Source of the DNA: Nitrospira sp.
GTDB lineage: Bacteria; Nitrospirota; Nitrospiria; Nitrospirales; Nitrospiraceae
DNA: 64,000 bases
Assembly (NCBI GenBank): GCA_024330965.1
Contig: JANDJL010000002.1
Coordinates: forward strand, 146,684-210,683
Direction: 5' to 3'
Under the pieces are notes generated by a model, which worked only from the letters and a program-made list of their open reading frames with translations, searched no databases and was not told where the DNA came from. The position numbers were made by a program, and so were the translations under genes. Below are positions 24,978-33,385 of this stretch, in pieces. Position 1 is the first letter of the stretch. Each line of letters begins with the position of its first letter.

Positions 24978-27481
24978 TGGCATGCCTCGCAGATGTCAGG
25001 ATGTTCGAGTGAACAAGAAACGGCCTTGGCCCCTGTGTTCGACGACGGAGAAGCGGCTTGCTCCGAATCAGGAGCCGAGGGTGAGGGGCTTTGAGCAACC
25101 TCCTGGGATCGTCCCAGCGAGGTCACATCGATCGTTGCCTTGGCAATCCGCGTGGCCGGACGGGACCGAAGATAATAGGTGGTTTTGAGTCCCTTCTTCC
25201 ACGCATAGAAATACATGCTCGACAATTGCCCGATGGTGGGGTTCTCCACAAACAGATTGAGTGATTGGCTCTGGTCAATGAACGGCCCCCGCTCGGCCGC
25301 CATGTCAATTAGGGACCGCATCGGGATCTCCCAGGCCGTCCGATAGACGGCCCGGAGTTCGCTCGGCAGTTCTTCGATCCCTTGGACCGATCCTTCCGCC
25401 AGCTTGAGCTTCGCACGAATCGACTCATTCCAAAGCCCCAGCCGTTTGAGATCCGCGACGAGGTAGCGGTTGACTTGCAGAAAATCACCTGACAGCGTTT
25501 CGCGCTTAAACAGGTTCGAGACCTGCGGCTCGATGCACTCGTAACAGCCGGCGATCGATGCGATGGTCGCCGTGGGCGCGATGGCGATCAGGAGCGAATT
25601 GCGCAGCCCGTATTGTTTGATCCGCGACCGAAGCGCCTTCCACCGCTCCACCTCCTTGGGCACCACGCCCCAGGCGTCGAACTGTAACTCCCCACGAGCC
25701 GCTCGCGTTTCTGAAAACGCCGGATGGGGCCCTTTTTCCACCGCCAACTCCACTGACGCCGAGAGGGCATGAGCGTACACCTCTTCGGCGAGACGGGCTG
25801 AGAGCTCCCGTGCCTCCGGCGCATCGAACGGCAAGCGCATCTGAAAGAAGACATCTTGCAACCCCATCACACCCAGCCCAACCGGCCGCCACTGTTGGTT
25901 CGATGATCGGGCCACTGCAATCGGGTAGTGGTTAAGATCGATCACCCGATCGAGTTGCCGAATGGCGTACCGGACGGTCCTGGCTAATTTGTCGAAGTCG
26001 AACTGCACCGTCCCATCTGGGCCTGTGGCAGTATGCCGGGCCAGATTGATCGAACCCAGGTTGCAGACCGCCACTTCGTCTCCCGACGTCACCTCGATGA
26101 TTTCGGTGCAGAGGTTTGAAAGATGCACCACCCGGCCGTGACAGGCCGTTTGGTTGCAGGTTCGATTGGCACGGTCCTTAAACGTCATCCAGCCGTTGCC
26201 GGTCTGAGCGAGCGTGCGCATCATCCGGCCATAGAGGTCGCGGGCCTTGATGGTTTTTACGGCAAGCCCGGCCTGTTCAGCCCGCACATAGGCCGTTTCA
26301 AATGCTTCTCCATAGAGATCCGGCAAATCCGGCACGGTCTTGGGGTCGAACAGGCTCCACTCCCCATCCGCCTCCACCCGCTTCATGAACAGATCAGGAA
26401 TCCAGTTGGCAAGATTGAGATTATGCGTCCGCCGCGCTTCGTCGCCCGTGTTGTCCCGCAGCTCCAAAAACTCTTCGATGTCGGCGTGCCACGGTTCCAG
26501 ATAAACACAACAGGCCCCCTTGCGTTTGCCCCCTTGATTGACCGCGGCCACAGAGGCATCGAGCGTCTTCAACCAGGGAATGATTCCGTTGGAATGGCCG
26601 TTCGTGCCGGCGATGAGCGAGCCGCGGGATCTAATGCGATGGTAGGCCAAGCCGATCCCACCGGAAAATTTCGACAGGAGCGCGACCTCTGTGTACCGTC
26701 GATAGATGCTTTCCAGTGTATCGTCCGGCGAATCCAACAAAAAACAACTCGACAACTGCTCATATCTTGTGCCGGCATTAAACAAGGTGGGAGAGCTTGG
26801 CAAATAGTCCAATGACGAAAACACGTGATACCACTCCACCGCCTCCGTGACGGTCTCGGCGAGGGCACAGGCCACACGCATGAAAAACTGTTGCGGAGTC
26901 TCAATCACCAGCCGCGAAACGGGATGTTTCAACAAATACCGGTCATAGAGGGTGCGTAACCCGAAATAGTCGAATTCTCGGTCGTGCTTGGGTTCTATTG
27001 CGTCGTTGAGCTTACGGCTGTTGCGGGCTACGAAGTCATAGAGGCGGTCGTTCACCAATCCCAATCGATGGCCGGCAGCGATCGACTGCGAGAAGGCATG
27101 AATTTCTTGGTTCCGCACTTCCTTGTCGATGTACGTCGCGAGCAGGCGAGCCGCGAGCTTGGCATACTGTGGCTCCTCTACCATCAATGCCGCAGCCGTC
27201 TGAATCGACAGACGGTCCAGTTCGCGCGTTGTTGCCCCGTCGTAGAGCCCGCTAATGGTCTTCGTTGCCACCCGCAGGGGATCGACGTCCGACAAGCCTG
27301 TGCAACACCGTTCCACGGCCCGGACGATCTTCATGACATCGACCGGTTCCGTTGAGCCGTTGCGCTTGGTCACTCGCATGGTCCGTTGCGGCAGCTCATC
27401 ATCCCCTTGCTGTCTGGATTGGGCTGACGACGCAGAAGCCAGAGAACCACTTGAAAGACGTTCACTTGATTCACGAGCCAT
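24974..27481 (-). CDS. nrdA: Ribonucleoside-diphosphate reductase, large (R1) subunit
   Basis: The start is the ATG at 27481, preceded by GGGAGGAGG; the frame is open back to 27625 but that part lies in the leader. The 835-residue protein has an N-terminal ATP-cone (MRVTKRNGSTEPVDVMKIV), the barrel with SSCFLLDSPDD, NLCTEI and CNLGSINL, and a C-terminal redox pair CEACQ. It reduces NDPs with NrdB. It lies downstream of a cobalamin riboswitch and a 297-base leader, and is translationally coupled to nrdB. Known practice is that such riboswitches shut off this oxygen-dependent, B12-free enzyme when a B12-dependent class II reductase can work. Confidence 0.95.
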   Translation of the reverse strand: MARESSERLSSGSLASASSAQSRQQGDDELPQRTMRVTKRNGSTEPVDVMKIVRAVERCCTGLSDVDPLRVATKTISGLYDGATTRELDRLSIQTAAALMVEEPQYAKLAARLLATYIDKEVRNQEIHAFSQSIAAGHRLGLVNDRLYDFVARNSRKLNDAIEPKHDREFDYFGLRTLYDRYLLKHPVSRLVIETPQQFFMRVACALAETVTEAVEWYHVFSSLDYLPSSPTLFNAGTRYEQLSSCFLLDSPDDTLESIYRRYTEVALLSKFSGGIGLAYHRIRSRGSLIAGTNGHSNGIIPWLKTLDASVAAVNQGGKRKGACCVYLEPWHADIEEFLELRDNTGDEARRTHNLNLANWIPDLFMKRVEADGEWSLFDPKTVPDLPDLYGEAFETAYVRAEQAGLAVKTIKARDLYGRMMRTLAQTGNGWMTFKDRANRTCNQTACHGRVVHLSNLCTEIIEVTSGDEVAVCNLGSINLARHTATGPDGTVQFDFDKLARTVRYAIRQLDRVIDLNHYPIAVARSSNQQWRPVGLGVMGLQDVFFQMRLPFDAPEARELSARLAEEVYAHALSASVELAVEKGPHPAFSETRAARGELQFDAWGVVPKEVERWKALRSRIKQYGLRNSLLIAIAPTATIASIAGCYECIEPQVSNLFKRETLSGDFLQVNRYLVADLKRLGLWNESIRAKLKLAEGSVQGIEELPSELRAVYRTAWEIPMRSLIDMAAERGPFIDQSQSLNLFVENPTIGQLSSMYFYAWKKGLKTTYYLRSRPATRIAKATIDVTSLGRSQEVAQSPSPSAPDSEQAASPSSNTGAKAVSCSLEHPDICEACQ

Positions 27482-27778
27482 GAAGAATCCTCCTCCCTCG
27501 GCCATGCCGGTCGATGGAATACAGCTTTTAGAACAGTCCACGCGGAGACCATGTGCCGGCACAGAGAGGCAGCCGGCCAACACAGAGAGGCAGCTGGATA
27601 GACGCTCAGACCGACCAGCCGCCATCCCGCGGAGACGTCACAGTGCCTGTTGGAAGAGGAAACGGCCGTGAGATCGGAACGGAAGAAAATGACAGGAAGG
27701 TTCCGTGCCAACTCAGACCGACCGCCCTCCCTCGAGGCGTCCAGGTCGAACCGGCTACGGTCCACTCTCCGTTACCGG
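27482..27778 (-). promoter_or_regulatory. Leader between cobalamin riboswitch and nrdA, with a 14-bp direct repeat
   Basis: This is the untranslated stretch between the aptamer and the nrdA start. It should contain the expression platform, but I see no clear hairpin plus U-run. The 14-mer cacagagaggcagc occurs at 27560-27573 and 27581-27594 (plus-strand sense). The nrdA ribosome-binding site lies in a purine-rich run at its end, so translational control by masking is as likely as termination. Confidence 0.55.
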
Positions 27779-27958
27779 GTGCTGGCAGGTCTTCGGGCTC
27801 GCGAGCTTGCCGGATCTTGCCGATTGCCTTCCCCACGACTTCCCAGCCTCGCGGGCCAGTGTGTGTTTGTGGGGTCGTTCTCGTTCACCGCTGCGGGGCA
27901 GCCCCGGATTTGCACCGGGTTCCCTCTTCGTCACCGACAGTGGTCGGTGAACCAGCAC
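27779..27958 (-). promoter_or_regulatory. Cobalamin (AdoCbl) riboswitch
   Basis: On the minus strand this stretch holds the conserved core of a cobalamin riboswitch. GGGAACCCGGTGCAAATCCG lies near the 5' part (within 27899-27925), GGCTGCCCCGCAGCGGTGA follows, and the B12 box GCCCGAAGACCTGCC is at 27784-27798. GTGCTGG and CCAGCAC at the two ends (27952-27958 and 27779-27785) pair as the closing P1 stem. It lies upstream of nrdA, nrdB, metE and a CWC gene, all B12-independent functions or their partners, so B12 binding is expected to repress the operon. Confidence 0.95.
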
Positions 27959-28071
27959 GCGCGCGAGTCTAGAAGGGGGCTCCGTTCTTGTCAAGAGGGG
28001 AGGTCAAGAGGGAAGCAGGCGCTCCTGCTCCTTGGCTCTCAGAGAAAATGCGAGAGGGTGATCAGCTCCAG

Positions 28072-28791
28072 TCAGCGAGAGCAGGCAGGAGGCCCCTGCT
28101 CGCGATCGGCTTGTACGACAGGATCTAAATTGAACGCAATGCTGATCCGCGGCGCGGTTCCCGTATAGACGTTCACGGCATGGAACAGCCAGCCGGGGAA
28201 CAAGAGGCATTGGCCTGATGAAGGAGTAAAAGAGACGCTGGTGCCGGCATCGTGGAGCTCCGGCGTCTTGTATCGAAGATACGGAGCCACCATCCGGGGC
28301 AAACAACCCCGCGGGTCGAACAGACGCAACTCGCCCCCGCACGACCCCCCCGTGCTCTCGCCCGCATCCACGTAGTACACCCCAGACCAGAAACTCCCGG
28401 GATGGGCGTGAGCGGCATTGCTCCCCCCCTTGCGATGGACATTGGCCCATACTTCGGCAACCTGCCAGTCAAGCCGTCGCCCGCCCCGTTCGATTTCCGC
28501 CGCCAGTTCCGTCATATGCGAGGCGACACCGATGACCCGTTCAAGCAACTCGCGCAACGAAGGCCCCGCCCACTCCAGCATCGTCAGATCGTGAGGCGAC
28601 GACCAACCCACCACCTCAGGATCGGCATAGGCGGGGTACGCAGCCTCGCGATCGAGAATCGCGCGTGATAAGTCGGCGTTGAGCCGTTCGTGGTGCTCGA
28701 CGGTAAAAATGAGCAGGGGGGTCGCAAACAGCGGGGCAATCGAAATTTCCATCTGTTTGGACGTGGAGGAAATGGACGGCTCACTCGACAT
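28072..28791 (-). CDS. Putative 2-oxoglutarate/Fe(II) oxygenase (TIGR02466 family)
   Basis: I take the ATG at 28791 (AGGAAG upstream), giving 239 residues. The family phrases are clear: HAHPGSFWSGVYYV, FTPSSGQCLLFPGWLFHAVNVY and PRISIAFNLDP. The His in HAHP and the His in LFHAV are candidate iron ligands and the Arg in PRISIAFN would bind the 2-oxoglutarate carboxylate. The substrate of this family is unknown. The gene is divergent from the kinase-like gene; 340 bases without a gene separate them. Confidence 0.85.
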   Translation of the reverse strand: MSSEPSISSTSKQMEISIAPLFATPLLIFTVEHHERLNADLSRAILDREAAYPAYADPEVVGWSSPHDLTMLEWAGPSLRELLERVIGVASHMTELAAEIERGGRRLDWQVAEVWANVHRKGGSNAAHAHPGSFWSGVYYVDAGESTGGSCGGELRLFDPRGCLPRMVAPYLRYKTPELHDAGTSVSFTPSSGQCLLFPGWLFHAVNVYTGTAPRISIAFNLDPVVQADREQGPPACSR

Positions 28792-28891
28792 CGACGGCTT
28801 CCTGTGTGGTGACTGTGGCGAGGCTTGCACCTAGTCCTGGGCCCTACCGATTCTCGTACCTCCCACTCACCGTTTAATCACACACCGCTCG

Positions 28892-28919
28892 CGCTCTCCA
28901 TCGCCGGCGATAGAGAGCG
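28892..28919. repeat. 28-bp inverted repeat between divergent genes
   Basis: CGCTCTC and GAGAGCG flank the palindrome ATCGCCGGCGAT with a single C/A mismatch on each side, making a nearly perfect 28-bp dyad. It has no T-run on either side, so an operator shared by the divergent genes is as likely as a terminator. The rest of the 340-base gap shows no recognisable feature. Confidence 0.55.
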
Positions 28920-29131
28920 AACTGTATTGCCCGAAATCATTCATGTCAAGCGCCGAGCCGAGCATTGTTCAGCACATTCCACACGTTCTGATGCGGTGAT
29001 CATTCTCCCGCGTTGCGGCAAGCGGCTCGATAAAGAAGACGAGCTTCGCACGATACCGGAATTATCACGATCCCCTTACGCCGACAAGCGATGAGGTCGA
29101 AGAGTAGCTATTCTTTCCCATTCCGGCTACA

Positions 29132-30973
29132 ATGCGAAATCGTATCGCCGATCGATCCATGACCACACAGCCCGTTCGAACAAAACCGACGCCGGAAACC
29201 CACCTTCAACGAACGCTCAATTCCGCCTTGAATGAAATGGCGGCGGAGGCGGTGCTGGCCGCGATCTTTCATCAGGAGAACGGCCCGCTCGTCGAACGGG
29301 CGTCTCGCGGGTTCACTCCGCGCGACATTCAAGCAATTCTTCGGACGCTGTCGGGATACGGAACCGCCATCCCCGCGGCATCGGACCAGGATCAAGACTC
29401 AGGACGGACGATCCGCCTGCGATTGATCGTACCGGGCGCCAAATCGTTGCTGGGCATTCCTCTCCGTCACCTCAATCGCATCTACGGTTATCTGGTCATC
29501 GGGCGCAAAGAAGGCGCCGTCTTCTCAAAAAAAGACAAAGCGATGTTGGAGCAAGCCTGCGACGGCATTACGAAAGCGCTGGAGCGAGAAGGACTGTTCA
29601 ATACCGATGTCGTCCTCAGCCGCCCTTACGTCATGCAGGAACCAGCACCGCCGTCACCGGCCGGAACAGAGATGTTTCCGGCACTGACGAAACACTTCTC
29701 CCCGGAACTCCAAACGAAGATTGAAGCGGTCTTGACCGAGGCAGGTCAATTCGTCGCCTTCGACCGTGCCTGGGCCTGTTACTATGATCCCCTGGCTGGC
29801 AACGTAGAAGTGCTGGGGATCGTCGGAGACGCCAAAAGCGAGCAAAAGGACGCCAAAAAAGACCTAAAACCCGGTCAACGGTTGACACTCGACAGTTCCG
29901 CCGCAGGCTGGGCCGTCCGCCATCGCAAACCTCGCGTCGATCATGATCTCGCCTCGACACAAGGCCGGTTTTTGGACCATAAACATCTGTTCAAAGATCG
30001 CTTCCACTCCTCGCTGGTCGTCCCATTCTTCGTCCGCGGTCAAGTCGGTGGGACCCTGACTCTGGGATCGAAAGAACCCCAGCGATATCAGACGACCGAC
30101 GCCCGTACGCTGGAGCCCATTATCCTCAAGCTGGCGGATCTGCTCCAGGCACCGGCCGTCGCTCCCGCCGCCGTATCTCCGGCAAGTGACGCCACACACC
30201 AGACGGCGGCCGCGGTACCGCTGGAACCTATTATCCGAAAGCAGGAGCGCCAAGCCGCCATCGGAGAGTTCAGCGCATTTTTGGCTACCGAGATTCGGGA
30301 GCCGTTGGCTTCGATCCGCTCGCAGCTCGAAGAAGTCACCGCGGAAGGCATCTTGGACTTTGATCCCCAGACGCGCGTGGAAAACGCTATGCGCGACCTG
30401 ATCAGAATCGAGGCCATCTTGAACGAAATCCTGGACTTTGCCAAGCCGCTGGAGCTGAATCGCCAGCTCTGTCGCATCCCCGAAGTCCTGGAAAGTTCTC
30501 TCATGGTTCTCGCGACGGACCTCGAGGCCACCCGCATTCACGTCACCAAGGATTACGCGACCATCCTTGCTCCGGTACGCGGGGACGAAGCCAAGCTCCA
30601 ACAAGCCTTCTTGAGCATCTTCCGAAACGCCTGTGAGGCCATGACACCGGGGGGGCACCTTCACATCCAAGTCACCCAACATCGAGCGGGAAAGGGAGTG
30701 GACGTGCAGGTCCTCATCAAGAACAACGGCGTGCCGATTCCAGCCGACCTCGTGGACAAGGTATTCGAACCGTTCTTCACCACCAAACGATCCGGTATCG
30801 GCCTGGGACTCCCCACCGTCAAAAAGATCATCGAAGAACATGGGGGAACCATCGCCATCAGCAGCGCTCCGGAGGAAGGGACCACTGTCACCATCAAACT
30901 CCCGGGTGTCAGCAGAGGTCCTTCCTTCCGCCATCAGGGGCGGGGACGCCGGCCCCATCGTCGAACCAATTAA
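29132..30973 (+). CDS. GAF-domain histidine-kinase-like protein lacking the phospho-acceptor His
   Basis: The 613-residue soluble protein has two GAF-like domains (about 25-155 and 190-335), then a kinase region. The H-box reads FLATEIREPL (383-392): Thr386 replaces the phospho-accepting His. The N-box NACEAM (499-504) and F-box FEPFFTTK (545-552) are normal, as is the G2 box GIGLGL (555-560), but the G1 box DxGxG reads NNGVP (531-535). So ATP binding and autophosphorylation are doubtful, and it may act as a pseudokinase or ligand-dependent scaffold. No response regulator gene is adjacent. The ATG at 29159 is an alternative start. Confidence 0.88.
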   Translation: MRNRIADRSMTTQPVRTKPTPETHLQRTLNSALNEMAAEAVLAAIFHQENGPLVERASRGFTPRDIQAILRTLSGYGTAIPAASDQDQDSGRTIRLRLIVPGAKSLLGIPLRHLNRIYGYLVIGRKEGAVFSKKDKAMLEQACDGITKALEREGLFNTDVVLSRPYVMQEPAPPSPAGTEMFPALTKHFSPELQTKIEAVLTEAGQFVAFDRAWACYYDPLAGNVEVLGIVGDAKSEQKDAKKDLKPGQRLTLDSSAAGWAVRHRKPRVDHDLASTQGRFLDHKHLFKDRFHSSLVVPFFVRGQVGGTLTLGSKEPQRYQTTDARTLEPIILKLADLLQAPAVAPAAVSPASDATHQTAAAVPLEPIIRKQERQAAIGEFSAFLATEIREPLASIRSQLEEVTAEGILDFDPQTRVENAMRDLIRIEAILNEILDFAKPLELNRQLCRIPEVLESSLMVLATDLEATRIHVTKDYATILAPVRGDEAKLQQAFLSIFRNACEAMTPGGHLHIQVTQHRAGKGVDVQVLIKNNGVPIPADLVDKVFEPFFTTKRSGIGLGLPTVKKIIEEHGGTIAISSAPEEGTTVTIKLPGVSRGPSFRHQGRGRRPHRRTN

Positions 30974-31208
30974 AGGAACGGGCTCGGCCGATGCAGCCGA
31001 TATGCGAAGGGCTTCCTCTCCGTCCGAGGGCGCCTCTCCAACCCCTGCTCCGGATTCCTTCTCACACCTGCCGCTCTCACGCTTTCCGTTTGACAGAGCC
31101 CGCTCGTCATGGCTATGATCCCGCTCGTTCGGCACCAGCCCAGGCATCCGACATCGCGAAGATGATAGCCGCGACCATTGTCTCTTCTATTATCAAAGGA
31201 GTAGAGGT

Positions 31209-31574
31209 ATGAAATTCGCCACCGTCGCGATAGCGACAACGTTCGCCGTCTTTTGTCTGATCTCGATGGCCTCGGCCAACCCGGCTCTGCTGCCCAAACA
31301 CGATGGCTATCCCATGAAGAATTCCGAAAGCCCCGTGACCGGACAACCGACGGCTAACGATCCGGGGCAATCGAACGCCCATGGAACCGACTCTCTGCTC
31401 AAGTCTGCCGGATCCATCAAGAATGCCGAGCAGCATTTGGTCAAGACGGACAACCAACGGATCATCGAGAGCCGGGGGGCCGGCCGCCTGCCGGCCGTAC
31501 AAGGCCCGCAGGTAAAAATCGATCCTCCGGTCAAGGCCGCAACCAAAGTCAACCCGGACCGGAAGATTCCCTGA
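31209..31574 (+). CDS. Small exported protein of unknown function
   Basis: A 121-residue protein with a signal peptide (MKFATVAIATTFAVFCLISMASA) and a strong AAAGGAG upstream. The mature part is polar, rich in Pro, Asn and Lys, and looks unstructured, with no cysteine. It ends just before a strong hairpin. No family recognised. Confidence 0.75.
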   Translation: MKFATVAIATTFAVFCLISMASANPALLPKHDGYPMKNSESPVTGQPTANDPGQSNAHGTDSLLKSAGSIKNAEQHLVKTDNQRIIESRGAGRLPAVQGPQVKIDPPVKAATKVNPDRKIP

Positions 31575-31582
31575 TCATCTCC

Positions 31583-31623
31583 CATCGCACAGGGGGGGGA
31601 CGATCGTCCCCCCCTGTGCGATG
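31583..31623. terminator. Long GC hairpin between convergent genes
   Basis: CATCGCACAGGGGGGG (from 31583) pairs with CCCCCCCTGTGCGATG (to 31623) around the palindromic centre GACGATCGTC. A stem of about 19-20 bp lies between the exported-protein gene and the converging glycosylase gene, consistent with a shared bidirectional terminator. It has no T-tract, and eight Gs face seven Cs. Confidence 0.7.
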
Positions 31624-31645
31624 ATCGGTTCACCGGCCGTAGGCC

Positions 31646-32200
31646 TCAGTCTTCCCGGCAAACAACGTCTTTTTCATCGGTTCGCAGACGAAATCGCCAG
31701 GGTTTGTGCGCCCACTCTCCCGCGTAGTCCACGCCGATCCTGGGCAGCCGGTTAATCTGGCTGCGCGAAACGCAAACGCCTCGATCCTCAAACCACAGAC
31801 ATTGCTTGGCGGTCAGATCGAGCCGGTTGAGCGAGCGATCGATGTCGAACGCGCGGCAGAGGCGACCGGGTCCATCGATGATCTCACCGTCAACCTCCAC
31901 GGCTCTGATCAGCACCGCCGCCGGAAATCCTTCCCGTTCCGTAACGACGTTGAGACAATGATACATGCCGTAGATGAGATAGACGTACGCCACGCCTGGC
32001 GGCCCGAACATCACGTCGGTCCGAGCGGTTCTCCCCTTCGCAGCATGACAGGCTTTATCGCTGGTTCCCACATAGGCTTCGACCTCGATGATTTTACCGG
32101 CTAACGTGCCACGGCCATTGTGCCGGACCAGATATTTGCCGATCAGGCTCCGCGCGACCATCACTGTCGGCCTCAGAAAATAGGGCCTCGTCAGAACCAC
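31646..32200 (-). CDS. DNA-3-methyladenine glycosylase (AAG/MPG family)
   Basis: The 184-residue protein has the family core GKIIEVEAYVG (residues 35-45), with the catalytic Glu at 41 and the intercalating Tyr at 43, and ACHAAKGRT, then MFGPPGVAYVYLIYGMYHCLN. It removes alkylated or deaminated purines in base-excision repair. Length is normal for bacterial members. Confidence 0.93.
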   Translation of the reverse strand: MVLTRPYFLRPTVMVARSLIGKYLVRHNGRGTLAGKIIEVEAYVGTSDKACHAAKGRTARTDVMFGPPGVAYVYLIYGMYHCLNVVTEREGFPAAVLIRAVEVDGEIIDGPGRLCRAFDIDRSLNRLDLTAKQCLWFEDRGVCVSRSQINRLPRIGVDYAGEWAHKPWRFRLRTDEKDVVCRED

Positions 32201-32367
32201 CGTTGCCTCCTCCCGCTCACCCTTACTCTGCGCAGAGAAGATGCCCTGCTCGCGGATCGGGACACCGCTTTTTTGTTCACATGTTCCATGGCAGAAGAAT
32301 TGCCGAGCAACGAGCCGGAGGAAATCTTCCGCGTCTCAGCACCTGGGAACGGTTTCGGCCTTTTGAA

Positions 32368-33381
32368 TCAATCGGGAAAGGGAGCCGTCGAGGGATCCAA
32401 CACGCGGTTCGGCACTAAATAGTTTGACACATAGTCACGCACCGCAACGTCGAGAGGTGTAATGGGCCGATCATACCCTGTTGCCCGCAATTTCCCGATG
32501 TCGGCCTGAGTAAAATATTGATAGCGGGAGCGCAGATCTTCCGGCATTTCGATAAATTCGATCTTCGGTTCTTTCCCCAGTGCCCGGAACACAGCCATGG
32601 CCAGTTGCTTCCACGTATGCGCCACGCCAGATCCGATGTTGAACAGCCCAGACGCCATCGGATGCGCGGCGAGGTGCAGTGTCATGTCCACCGCATCCTT
32701 TACATACAGAAAGTCCCGCTGCTGTTCACCGTCTCGATACTCCTGCCGATAGCTCTTAAACAGTCGGATCGTTCCCTCGACCCGCGCCTGAGCCGTCGCC
32801 TTGTGCACCACGCTGCGCATGTCGCCCTTGTGATCTTCGTTGGGCCCGAATACGTTGAAGTATTTCAGGCCCACGATTCGATCGAGCAGACCGGCCCGCC
32901 ACGCATATCGATCAAACAAGTGTTTGGAAAACCCATAGGCGTTGAGCGGCATGAATCGATCCAGCTCCGGCTCGGTATCGCTCATGCCGGCGCTGCCGTC
33001 TCCATAGGTCGCGGCCGATGACGCGTACAGAAACCGGACGTTCTTTTCAAGCGCCCAATGGCAGAGTGACTTGGTAAATTCGAAGTTGTTTTTCACCAAA
33101 TAGGCCGCATCCCGCTCCGTGGTAGAGGAGCACGCTCCCATGTGCAGGACTACGTCGAATTTTCCCAACGAACCGTTGAGCAAGCGAGGCAAAAGCTCGT
33201 CGGCCTCAAGATAATCGTGAAACCGGAGCGGGGCTAGATGGCGCCATTTCTCCGTCGATCGCAACCGATCGACGAGCACCAGACGCTCGCAACCCCGCCG
33301 ATTCAATCCCCAGACCAGTGCGCTGCCAATGAAGCCGGCTCCCCCTGTCACGAGGATCCGGCTCTCCTCCAGGCGAATCAT
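32368..33381 (-). CDS. hldD: ADP-L-glycero-D-manno-heptose-6-epimerase
   Basis: I take the ATG at 33381 (337 residues); earlier in-frame starts at 33402 and 33408 lie within the previous gene. The NAD-binding GGAGFIG is near the start. HMGACSSTTERD and SSAATYGDG are family signatures, with the catalytic Tyr-Lys in YGFSK and PNEDHKGDMRSVVHK downstream. It makes the heptose donor for the lipopolysaccharide core. Its start abuts or overlaps the deoxyhypusine-synthase gene, so the two are probably co-transcribed despite unrelated roles. Confidence 0.92.
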   Translation of the reverse strand: MIRLEESRILVTGGAGFIGSALVWGLNRRGCERLVLVDRLRSTEKWRHLAPLRFHDYLEADELLPRLLNGSLGKFDVVLHMGACSSTTERDAAYLVKNNFEFTKSLCHWALEKNVRFLYASSAATYGDGSAGMSDTEPELDRFMPLNAYGFSKHLFDRYAWRAGLLDRIVGLKYFNVFGPNEDHKGDMRSVVHKATAQARVEGTIRLFKSYRQEYRDGEQQRDFLYVKDAVDMTLHLAAHPMASGLFNIGSGVAHTWKQLAMAVFRALGKEPKIEFIEMPEDLRSRYQYFTQADIGKLRATGYDRPITPLDVAVRDYVSNYLVPNRVLDPSTAPFPD

Positions 33382-33385
33382 GCCG

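Noticed and set aside
29864..31147. 427-residue minus-strand frame
   Set aside because: Antisense to the histidine-kinase-like gene, whose domains are recognisable; no motif of its own.
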